Of a stretch of DNA of 64,000 bases, positions 43,474 through 49,789 are shown piece after piece (position 1 is the first letter of the stretch; each line of letters begins with the position of its first letter). The translations under genes were made by a program, and so were the position numbers. Location of the stretch: assembly GCF_900109685.1 (NCBI RefSeq), contig NZ_FOBB01000007.1, forward strand, positions 62,001 through 126,000, written 5' to 3'. The notes beneath the pieces were generated by a model. That model did not search any database. It was not told where the DNA came from and worked only from the letters and a program-made list of their open reading frames with translations. This DNA is from Chitinophaga rupis. Its GTDB lineage: Bacteria > Bacteroidota > Bacteroidia > Chitinophagales > Chitinophagaceae.

Positions 43474-43553
43474 CCCCTTAAACAGGGATATTTTTAACTT
43501 ATCTACCTCGAAAAAGGTAGGATCATTTACAAAAATCCCCTTTTTACAGGGGG
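43474..43553. promoter_or_regulatory. Two related inverted repeats in the lanB/precursor divergent region
   Basis: CCCCTTAAACAGGG at 43474-43487, embedded in ATATCCC...GGGATAT, and CCCCTTTTTACAGGGGG at 43537-43553 share CCCCTT-N-ACAGGG and lie about 64 bp apart, near six helical turns. Their placement between two divergent transcription units suggests operator sites, possibly for the LuxR-type regulator at 46633. A near-consensus TACCTTTT element on the minus strand (43518-43511) lies between them. Confidence 0.45.
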
Positions 43554-43621
43554 CAGCTGCCTTTTATTTTTCTTTACTTTTAGATACACTGTAATTCTAC
43601 TGCCGCCTAAATCTTGCTACT

Positions 43622-43801
43622 ATGAAACCGTCACCCTCAAAGAAACTGCTCCTGCAGAAAATTAAAATTTCATCTTTCAGCAAAACCGTTACCACGGGTC
43701 CTAAAGAAGCATACATCCGCACCGTGCAGGTTTGCACCACGCCGGGCGATACGGTTTGCTTCAGTGACTTTGTGGCCTGTAACACGGTTTTGTGCGCTTA
43801 A
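43622..43801 (+). CDS. Lanthipeptide precursor 1 (no Gly-Gly motif; nisin-like ring A/B pattern)
   Basis: Peptide of 59 residues encoded just inside the divergent promoter region. The leader shares K-K-L-x-L-x-K-I-K-I-S-S with the other precursors, but the K-G-G cleavage motif is absent; T-T-G-P-K-E-A-Y-I-R precedes the core. The core contains four cysteines (38, 46, 54, 58) and many Ser/Thr: T-V-Q-V-C, T-T-P-G-D-T-V-C, S-D-F-V-A-C, N-T-V-L-C. T-V-Q-V-C followed by T-T-P-G-x-x-x-C recalls rings A and B of nisin (S-I-S-L-C-T-P-G-C). Leader removal after Arg33 by an unlinked protease is a possibility rather than a demonstrated site. Confidence 0.75.
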   Translation: MKPSPSKKLLLQKIKISSFSKTVTTGPKEAYIRTVQVCTTPGDTVCFSDFVACNTVLCA

Positions 43802-43851
43802 CGATCTCCGGATTCATTTTTCATTTTTTATAACGTTAAACTGTAAGTCTC

Positions 43852-44013
43852 ATGAAAAAAAGCATGGAGAAAAAATTGACATTGGGCAAAATTAAAATTG
43901 CCAAATTAAGCCAGTCAGAACAAGCTAACCGTAAAGGTGGCGCTGCCTTCCGTCCTACTTATACCGGTTGCAGCCTTTATAAATGCCCCCCACCCCCTGA
44001 AAGGGAAAATTAA
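43852..44013 (+). CDS. Lanthipeptide precursor 2
   Basis: Peptide of 53 residues. The leader is MEKKLTLGKIKIAKLSQSEQ and ends in R-K-G-G at 27-30. The core AAFRPTYTGCSLYKC has two cysteines (40, 45), with Thr36/Thr38 and Ser41 available for ring formation, and ends in a C-terminal P-P-P-P-E-R-E-N tail. The P-P-P-P-E tail is shared with precursor 3. The gene is too small for default gene finders but has the same leader as its neighbours and sits in the array. Confidence 0.8.
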   Translation: MKKSMEKKLTLGKIKIAKLSQSEQANRKGGAAFRPTYTGCSLYKCPPPPEREN

Positions 44014-44034
44014 CCTTCAAAACAGGATGTTACC

Positions 44035-44211
44035 ATGAAAAAACAACCTTTAAAAAAGCTGCACCTGGGCAAGATCAAAATTGCCAGCCTGAGCCGCTCC
44101 AGACAAGAAATGATCAAAGGTGGCGAAGCCATGTTGGTCACTTTTATGAACACTTGCAGTGTACTGTGCCCTACCCGGCTCTGTACTACGCCTCCGCCAC
44201 CGGAGCAATAA
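44035..44211 (+). CDS. Lanthipeptide precursor 3
   Basis: Peptide of 58 residues. Leader KKLHLGKIKIASLSRSRQEM, cleavage motif I-K-G-G at 27-30. Core E-A-M-L-V-T-F-M then NTCSVLCPTRLCTTPPPPEQ, with cysteines 41, 45 and 50 and Thr/Ser at 36, 40, 42 and 47. The T-C-S-V-L-C-x-x-R-x-C-T block recurs in precursor 6, and the proline tail recurs in precursor 2. It lies 21 bp after precursor 2. Confidence 0.82.
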   Translation: MKKQPLKKLHLGKIKIASLSRSRQEMIKGGEAMLVTFMNTCSVLCPTRLCTTPPPPEQ

Positions 44212-44260
44212 TGTTGTGGAACGTAAACAAGGAAGTGTTGAATCTAAAATCATTTTAACA

Positions 44261-44431
44261 ATGAAACGTAAACCTTCAAAAAAACTGGGTCTTGCAAAGA
44301 TCAAGATTGCCAGTCTTAGTAAAGCCAGGCAGGAAGCAGTTAAAGGTGGTGTGGCTACAACATCCTCCATTAAGATCAGCTGCATTAGCCAGGGTGCGCC
44401 CATTTGCAGTGATGATTCCTGTATTTTCTAA
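44261..44431 (+). CDS. Lanthipeptide precursor 4
   Basis: Peptide of 56 residues from ATG 44261. Leader KKLGLAKIKIASLSKARQEA, cleavage motif V-K-G-G at 27-30. Core V-A-T-T-S-S-I-K-I-S-C then ISQGAPICSDDSCIF; cysteines 41, 49, 54. The C-terminal module S-Q-G-A-P-x-C-S-x-D-x-C is shared with precursors 5 and 6. A hairpin terminator follows 16 bp downstream, so precursors 1-4 may form one transcript. Confidence 0.85.
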   Translation: MKRKPSKKLGLAKIKIASLSKARQEAVKGGVATTSSIKISCISQGAPICSDDSCIF

Positions 44432-44446
44432 CGTGTTGCCTGTATA

Positions 44447-44480
44447 AAAAAGGTCCGCCCGGTAAGTGGCGGGCCTTTTT
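44447..44480 (+). terminator. Terminator within the precursor array
   Basis: AAAAAGGTCCGCC pairs with GGCGGGCCTTTTT (13 bp including one G-U) around an 8-base loop. It separates precursor 4 from precursor 5 and may set the ratio of precursor mRNA to downstream transcripts. Confidence 0.85.
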
Positions 44481-44511
44481 AAATAATACCTGGCACACAA
44501 ATCTGTATGCA

Positions 44512-44694
44512 ATGAAACAGCAAACAACAAAAAAACTAAGCCTGGGAAAAATTAAGATCGCCACCTTAAGTAATGCCAAACAGGAAGTGCTGAAAGGCGG
44601 CGGACAAGGTAAAAGCGCACAATGCGTTTCCTTCGTTATCGCCTGCCTCAGCCAGGGTGCGCCGAACTGCAGTCAGGACATTTGCCGGTATTAG
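44512..44694 (+). CDS. Lanthipeptide precursor 5
   Basis: Peptide of 60 residues. Leader KKLSLGKIKIATLSNAKQEV, cleavage motif L-K-G-G with a third Gly following (28-31). Core G-Q-G-K-S-A-Q-C-V-S-F-V-I-A-C then LSQGAPNCSQDICRY; cysteines 38, 45, 53, 57. The last 15 residues correspond to the shared S-Q-G-A module of precursors 4 and 6, ending in an aromatic residue. Confidence 0.85.
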   Translation: MKQQTTKKLSLGKIKIATLSNAKQEVLKGGGQGKSAQCVSFVIACLSQGAPNCSQDICRY

Positions 44695-44926
44695 TCTATG
44701 GACTACAGTCCACTGTCTGCGGATGATGACCGTTTGATAATGCACTTTCACATCCTGAAAAACAGCCGTGGTCTGTGCGCCATCTAATATCTTAATAGTA
44801 CAAACTTTTCACATTGAAAAAATGCTGTGGTCCATGGACTGCGGACCATTTCACGCAAACCTTCATATCGAAGAAACACCATGGGCTATGGACCATGGAC
44901 TATAGACCATCTAAAACCTCATCAAC
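44695..44926. repeat. Intergenic cluster of imperfect palindromes between precursors 5 and 6
   Basis: Variants of ATGGTCCATGGACTATAG recur: TCTATGGACTACAGTCCA near 44695-44712, GGTCCATGGACTGCGGACC at 44829-44847, and CTATGGACCATGGACTATAG near 44886-44905. All can fold back on themselves. They look like a dispersed intergenic repeat family rather than coding DNA; no open frame with a precursor-type leader is present. Confidence 0.6.
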
Positions 44927-45124
44927 ATGAAAAAAATAGCAGAAAAAAAACTGAGCCTGGGCAAAATTAAAATTGCCAGCTTAAGCAAATCCAAACAGGA
45001 GCTGGTAAAAGGCGGCATGGCTCTTACCGCAGGCACCTGCAGCGTATTATGCAGCATGAGGATCTGCACAGATAACATTAGCCAGGGTGCAGAGATCTGC
45101 AGCGAAGATTCCTGCCGTTTCTAG
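44927..45124 (+). CDS. Lanthipeptide precursor 6 (longest, composite core)
   Basis: Peptide of 65 residues. Leader KKLSLGKIKIASLSKSKQEL, cleavage motif V-K-G-G at 27-30. The core joins two modules found separately elsewhere: GTCSVLCSMRICT (as in precursor 3) followed by NISQGAEICSEDSCRF (as in precursors 4 and 5). Cysteines 38, 42, 47, 58 and 63 could form up to five rings with the nearby Ser/Thr. It looks like a fusion or recombination product of neighbouring precursor genes. Confidence 0.87.
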   Translation: MKKIAEKKLSLGKIKIASLSKSKQELVKGGMALTAGTCSVLCSMRICTDNISQGAEICSEDSCRF

Positions 45125-45141
45125 GAACGGTTCATTAGCCG

Positions 45142-45183
45142 GTAGCCTGCTGCTGTTTTACGTTGAACGGGTAAGCAGGCTAC
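45142..45183 (+). other. Hairpin between the last precursor and lanC
   Basis: GTAGCCTGCT pairs perfectly with AGCAGGCTAC (10 bp, 22-base loop), without a clear U-run. A second shorter hairpin, AACGGTCC/GGGCCGTT at 45215-45241, ends 14 bp before the lanC ATG. Together they could act as an attenuator or mRNA processing/stability element that keeps LanC levels below precursor levels. Confidence 0.5.
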
Positions 45184-45255
45184 TGCTATAAAGCTTATTT
45201 TTAAGTAAATTGGTAACGGTCCGCCATCACGACGGGCCGTTCACTATCTGAGACC

Positions 45256-46479
45256 ATGAACAACCATATAAAGCAGGCCGGCAAGGTATTACAACAGATC
45301 AGTCCCATATTGGACAACTTTATTCAACAGGATGGAACACCTGGTTTATTAAACGGTTACACCGGCTGCGCATTATTCTACGCCTACTACTATCATCTTA
45401 CCGGAAAAAAGAAATACCTGAAACAGGTGCATACGGTAATGCTGAAAAGCATCCAGGCCCTGTCTGAGCAGCAAATGATGCTTTCTCATTGCAGCGGCAT
45501 TTCCGGTATTGCCTGGAGCATTCAGCACCTCATCAACGCCGGGTTTGCGGAAGGCGATGGGATACAGGATATTTTTGAAGAAGCAGACGAGATCCTGGGC
45601 AGCTTTATGGATGAAGACCTGCGCGATAACAACTACGATTTCCTGCACCAGGGCTTAGGTATTGCCATTTATTTCCTGGAACGCCTGCCGCACCCCACAG
45701 CAGTAAAATATTTAAGCGGCGTGGTACAGCAGCTGGAAAAAAGCGCGGTATCAGATGCGCATGGCATACGCTGGAAAGACCGCTTTTCCCTTACCAGCCG
45801 GGAAGAGCAGGTGCGCGGGCAAAGCTGCTTTAACCTGGGCCTGGCGCATGGCATGCCGGCTATTATCACTATCCTGGGCCTGATCCACGAAAAAGGTATT
45901 GAGGTAGAAAGTACCCGCCGCCTGATAGAAGGCAGCCTGCAATGGCTGCTGACCATTCAGAACCCGCCGGCAGAAGGTCTTACCTCCATTTACCCGCCAC
46001 TGGTAGGCGAGGCCAATGAAGCTATTAACGGCGGGCAAAGCCGCCTGGGCTGGTGTTACGGTGATCTGAGCGTTGCAGCCACTTTATGGAACACCGGAAA
46101 ACGTATAGGCCAGCCCGTTTACCAGCAGGCGGCATACACAATTTTTGAATATAGCATACACCAGCGCACCCTCAAAAATGGCAGTGTGCACGACGCCTGT
46201 TTGTGCCACGGCAGCGCAGGCATTGCCCACATTTACCGGCGCATGGCGCTGGATAACCAGGATGCGCTGTTACTGCAGGGCGCTGATAAATGGCTGCAGG
46301 CCACACTGGAAATGAACACCTGGCAGGATGGACTGGCCGGGTATAAATTCTTTGCGCATCCTGATTATCAGAACAGTTATAACCTGCTGGAAGGTATTAC
46401 AGGCGTAGGGCTGGCGCTGATTGCAGCAGTAGATACCCAAACCGCGCCTGCCTGGGACCGCTGCCTGTTATTGTCATAA
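45256..46479 (+). CDS. lanC: Lanthipeptide cyclase LanC
   Basis: LanC-like zinc enzyme of 407 residues that adds cysteine thiols to dehydrated Ser/Thr to form lanthionine rings. The alpha-barrel motifs are intact: GLAHGMPAII with catalytic-site His199, GWCYGD with zinc ligand Cys267, and CLCHGSAGI with zinc ligands Cys317 and His318. The C-terminal LLEGITGVGLAL repeat is typical. The length is normal for stand-alone class I LanC. It lies after the precursor array on the plus strand, opposite to lanB, and is followed by a response-regulator gene. Confidence 0.92.
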   Translation: MNNHIKQAGKVLQQISPILDNFIQQDGTPGLLNGYTGCALFYAYYYHLTGKKKYLKQVHTVMLKSIQALSEQQMMLSHCSGISGIAWSIQHLINAGFAEGDGIQDIFEEADEILGSFMDEDLRDNNYDFLHQGLGIAIYFLERLPHPTAVKYLSGVVQQLEKSAVSDAHGIRWKDRFSLTSREEQVRGQSCFNLGLAHGMPAIITILGLIHEKGIEVESTRRLIEGSLQWLLTIQNPPAEGLTSIYPPLVGEANEAINGGQSRLGWCYGDLSVAATLWNTGKRIGQPVYQQAAYTIFEYSIHQRTLKNGSVHDACLCHGSAGIAHIYRRMALDNQDALLLQGADKWLQATLEMNTWQDGLAGYKFFAHPDYQNSYNLLEGITGVGLALIAAVDTQTAPAWDRCLLLS

Positions 46480-46632
46480 CCCTCTGCTAATCTTTTCAAG
46501 TACCAAGAGAATTGCTGAAAATTAGCTCTGTTTTCACTATATTACTAGAGTTAATCTAAACCTGTATTCCCGTCTTAGCACCTGTTAACTGTGCCAAATT
46601 GTTAAGACCGTTAAAGTAAACTGGAAATAACC

Positions 46633-47262
46633 ATGATCCGCTTGTATTTTGTAGATGACCAGCCATTGGTACTGGAAGGGTTGCGTTCCCTGTTACGTTC
46701 CGAATCAGATATTGAGCTGGTAGGCCAAACCCGCAACGGGCAGTCCTGCCTTTCATTCTTACTGGACCACAGCACAGATGTGATCCTGATGGACAGCATA
46801 CTGCCGGATATTAGCGGCAGCGATCTGTGTGCCACCATTAAAGCCCGCTATCCCGGTATTATGGTGCTGGGCCTCAGCTCTTTTAAAGAACGCAAATATG
46901 TAAGCAGTATGATGGATAGTGGCGCCAGCGGCTACCTGTTGAAAAATGCGGATAAGGAGGAGCTGCTGCAGGCTATACACCTGGTGCATGCCGGTAAAAC
47001 CTATTTATCGTCCGGGGCGGCGCAGGCCATACAGCCGGCAGAGCAGCCTGCCAACGGGCAGCGTAACCCGCATTTAACCAAAAGGGAAAAGGAAATATTG
47101 CTGCTGATAGCAGAAGGATATACCAATCCGGAAATTGCAGAGAAGCTGTTTATCAGCGCTACCACGGTAGACAGTCACCGCAAGAACTTACTGGCTAAGC
47201 TGAATGCCCGCAATTCCGCCATGCTGGTGAAATGCGCTATTGATAATCAACTGCTGGTGTAA
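46633..47262 (+). CDS. NarL/FixJ-type response regulator (LuxR HTH)
   Basis: Response regulator of 209 residues. The receiver domain has V-D-D-Q at 7-10, phospho-acceptor Asp54 in VILMDSILPDISG, and Lys near 105 in YLLKNADKEE. The C-terminal LuxR-type helix-turn-helix reads LTKREKEILLLIAEGYTNPE then TTVDSHRKNLLAKL. No partner histidine kinase is encoded nearby. Its position directly after lanC suggests control of the lanthipeptide genes. The 3' end overlaps the convergent downstream gene by 26 bp. Confidence 0.9.
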   Translation: MIRLYFVDDQPLVLEGLRSLLRSESDIELVGQTRNGQSCLSFLLDHSTDVILMDSILPDISGSDLCATIKARYPGIMVLGLSSFKERKYVSSMMDSGASGYLLKNADKEELLQAIHLVHAGKTYLSSGAAQAIQPAEQPANGQRNPHLTKREKEILLLIAEGYTNPEIAEKLFISATTVDSHRKNLLAKLNARNSAMLVKCAIDNQLLV

Positions 47263-47713
47263 GCGCGTGTGCATTATAAACCACCCGCAGCTGGGGCCTT
47301 TTATGAATGTTATTGAACAGGAACACCCCGCACAAAGCTAACAGCGTACAAACAAGATTAAATCCTATATGCAGGGGATAAGAGATCTTTCCCAGAATGC
47401 CATCGGCGGCGTAAGGGATGTGCGCGTAAAAAAAGTACAGCGTGCTTAAATATCCGCTGAAAATGAGCAGCTGGAAAAAAGCGGCATACAACCCCCATTT
47501 TTTGGTAGAGGTGATGTGCAGCAGCACTACCGTTAAAAATTCAAAGCCCAGTATAGCTTTTGCCAGCATAGGTTTGTTAATGTTCGTAAGCAGGGGCGAC
47601 TGGCCCAGGTCCATAATAAATCTATCATAGGCCAGTGCCTTTACCGCAGCCGCATACGCAAACAAAATTGTTAGCAGGAAAACTATTATGGCTAACAGGT
47701 TACGTCTTTTCAT
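47237..47713 (-). CDS. MauE/DoxX-like four-helix membrane protein
   Basis: Membrane protein of 158 residues with four hydrophobic segments (about 7-28, 50-68, 76-97, 116-134). FAYAAAVKALAYDRFIMDLG and the following SPLLTNINKPML resemble MauE/DoxX redox-associated membrane proteins. Such proteins are thought to take part in disulfide or thiol chemistry in the envelope, but no cysteine pair is conserved here, so the activity is uncertain. It lies convergent to the response regulator; a link to the lanthipeptides is only positional. Confidence 0.65.
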   Translation of the reverse strand: MKRRNLLAIIVFLLTILFAYAAAVKALAYDRFIMDLGQSPLLTNINKPMLAKAILGFEFLTVVLLHITSTKKWGLYAAFFQLLIFSGYLSTLYFFYAHIPYAADGILGKISYPLHIGFNLVCTLLALCGVFLFNNIHKRPQLRVVYNAHALTPAVDYQ

Positions 47714-47764
47714 GTGTCCTTTGGAGTATACCCTAAGCTAAGGAAAATTTTCCGGGCAAACAAC

Positions 47765-48745
47765 TTATAGGCCTACCATCTCCCTGCGGTCGGCATCCCA
47801 CACCTTCAGGCGCAGGCAGGCATAAATATCCCCGATCCTGAAAGAGGTGGTTTTAGGTGTTTGCAGGGCCGGGATGGCGGCCATCACCTCCGGCAGGCGG
47901 TAAAACGGGATCCGCGCGTTCAGGTGGTGAATATGATGATAACCGATATTGCCTGTAAACCAGGCCATTACAGGATTCATTACAATATAGCTGGAGGAAA
48001 GCAGCGCCGCATCATGGTAGCACCAGTCTTCATTGGTATTAAAAGACACCCCGGGAAAATTATGCTGCGCATAGAACAGGTAAGCGCCTATGCCGCAGGC
48101 AATAAAAAAGGGCACAAAAATGAACAGCAGGGCGGCCTGCCAGCCCAGGAATATAACGGTAACGGTAATAGCGGCTGCGTGCAGCACCATCGCCAGCAAA
48201 GAATCCAGGTGCTTGCGGGGGCTGGAAATAAATGATCTTAAGGACATGCCCAGCAGGAACATGGAAAAATAACCCAGCGCAATGGTAAGCGGGTGGCGGG
48301 TAGCCAGGTATGCCCGTTGCTGTTTGGGCGGCAACGATAAAAATTTCTTACGCGTGAAAATGGGATAAGAGCCAATATCCGCGCTGAATAATTTGGAATT
48401 ATGTTTATGATGATAGTCGTGGGAGCGTTTCCAGATGCTGGTAGGCGCCAGCACATAAATGCCGAACACGGTCATAATAGCGTTGGCCAGAGGGGAATTG
48501 TGTAAAATGGTATGGTGCTGGTGATCATGATAGATCACGAACATCCGTACAATAAGCAGCCCCGCCAGCACGCTGCTGCATACCCTTAACAGCAGGTAAG
48601 GCAGCATAATGGTGCCGGTTAAGGACAGGATCAGCAAAAGCAGCGTGGATATGGTGTATAACCAGCTCTTGGCTCTAATTTCTGTGGCATATGGCTTGGT
48701 GGCCAATATAAGGTCTTTACCTTCTAGCATAGGATATGAGTACAA
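47765..48745 (-). CDS. Membrane fatty-acid desaturase
   Basis: Protein of 326 residues with the three histidine boxes of integral di-iron desaturases/hydroxylases: HDHQHH (73-78), HDYHHKHN (about 108-115) and HHIHHL near the C-terminus, plus four or more membrane segments. It introduces a double bond (or hydroxyl) into an acyl chain; the exact position is unknown. The start is 9 bp after the end of the acyltransferase gene, so the two are probably co-transcribed. Confidence 0.87.
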   Translation of the reverse strand: MYSYPMLEGKDLILATKPYATEIRAKSWLYTISTLLLLILSLTGTIMLPYLLLRVCSSVLAGLLIVRMFVIYHDHQHHTILHNSPLANAIMTVFGIYVLAPTSIWKRSHDYHHKHNSKLFSADIGSYPIFTRKKFLSLPPKQQRAYLATRHPLTIALGYFSMFLLGMSLRSFISSPRKHLDSLLAMVLHAAAITVTVIFLGWQAALLFIFVPFFIACGIGAYLFYAQHNFPGVSFNTNEDWCYHDAALLSSSYIVMNPVMAWFTGNIGYHHIHHLNARIPFYRLPEVMAAIPALQTPKTTSFRIGDIYACLRLKVWDADRREMVGL

Positions 48746-48754
48746 TAATAATTT

Positions 48755-49627
48755 TCAGATGCGTTTATGTTTCCAACGGCGGTGCGACCATAACCACGTA
48801 GCCGGTTGATCCATAATGTCTTTTTCCAGCTTCCTCGTATGCAATTCTGTAATTGTTCCGTCAGCGGCGCCTGCAGGCTGTTCTACCAGTATCTCTGCCA
48901 GCACCGTATAGTATCCCCGTTTAATGCGCTGTACGGTCACATACACCACCGGGTTATTCATCTTCTGCGCTATCTTCTCCGTACCCTTGAACACCGGGGT
49001 ATCCTGGTGCAAAAAGGTCATCCAGTGGGCGTTTTGCGGCTGCGGTGTCTGGTCTGCAATAAAAGCAGTAGCATTCACTTCCTGCCGGTACTTCACCATA
49101 TCCCGGAAGGTATCCTGCATGGCAATTAGCCGGGTGCCAAAGCGGGTACGCATGTTGTATACCAGCCCGTTAAAATGCTTATTCGCCAGCGGGTGGTAGA
49201 TCACGTACAATTGTTGCGGGCAAAGGATGCTGAAGGTATTGCCCGCCCATTCCCAGTTGCCTTTGTGCCCCATTACCAGGATGGCGCTTTTCTTTTCAGC
49301 CGCCAGTTGGGTAAAAAGGGCCACCGTGTCCGGGTGAAAGCTGCAATGCTTTACCATGGCACGTTTGCTGATAGTTAGCGTTTTAAAGGTTTCCAGGAAC
49401 AGATCACAGAAGTAACGGTAAAATTCTTTGCTGACCTTTTTGATGTCGGCCTCCGTTTTATCAGGGAAGGCATTGCGTAAATTCTGAACAACCACTTTTT
49501 TCCGGTAGCCGGCTACGTAGTATAACAACAGGTACACCCCGTCTGATAATAAGTAGAGTATCGGAAATGGCAGCAGCGATACCAGGTAAATGAATGGCAG
49601 CGCCAGCCAATAGAGGAATAGGGACAA
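48755..49627 (-). CDS. LpxL/HtrB-family lysophospholipid or lipid A acyltransferase
   Basis: Protein of 290 residues with an N-terminal membrane helix (LFLYWLALPFIYLVSLLPF) and the acyltransferase catalytic motif H-x4-E in MGHKGNWEWAG. AFIADQTPQ and the FKGTEKIAQKMNNPVVYV segment also fit the LpxL family. It transfers an acyl chain onto lipid A or a related lipid in the inner membrane. The next gene downstream is a desaturase, so the pair may make a modified lipid together. Gene order gives no firm tie to lanthipeptide production or immunity. Confidence 0.87.
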   Translation of the reverse strand: MSLFLYWLALPFIYLVSLLPFPILYLLSDGVYLLLYYVAGYRKKVVVQNLRNAFPDKTEADIKKVSKEFYRYFCDLFLETFKTLTISKRAMVKHCSFHPDTVALFTQLAAEKKSAILVMGHKGNWEWAGNTFSILCPQQLYVIYHPLANKHFNGLVYNMRTRFGTRLIAMQDTFRDMVKYRQEVNATAFIADQTPQPQNAHWMTFLHQDTPVFKGTEKIAQKMNNPVVYVTVQRIKRGYYTVLAEILVEQPAGAADGTITELHTRKLEKDIMDQPATWLWSHRRWKHKRI

Positions 49628-49789
49628 TGTACTAAAGTTGTAAATTCCGGTAAATGCGTAAAAATAATATATTATTTGTTAACAATCATGTAATTGAAAT
49701 AAGATTAACATATATTTTTATCAATGCCGGCCCCTGTTCTTTAATTGCGCGATTTGTGGTAAATTTAAATAGACCAGCAACCCAGTATT

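Noticed and set aside
43622..45124. Regularly spaced similar sequences that could suggest a CRISPR-like or tandem repeat array
   Set aside because: The similarity is the conserved leader of separate precursor genes; each unit has a start, K-I-K-I leader and stop codon, and spacing is irregular.
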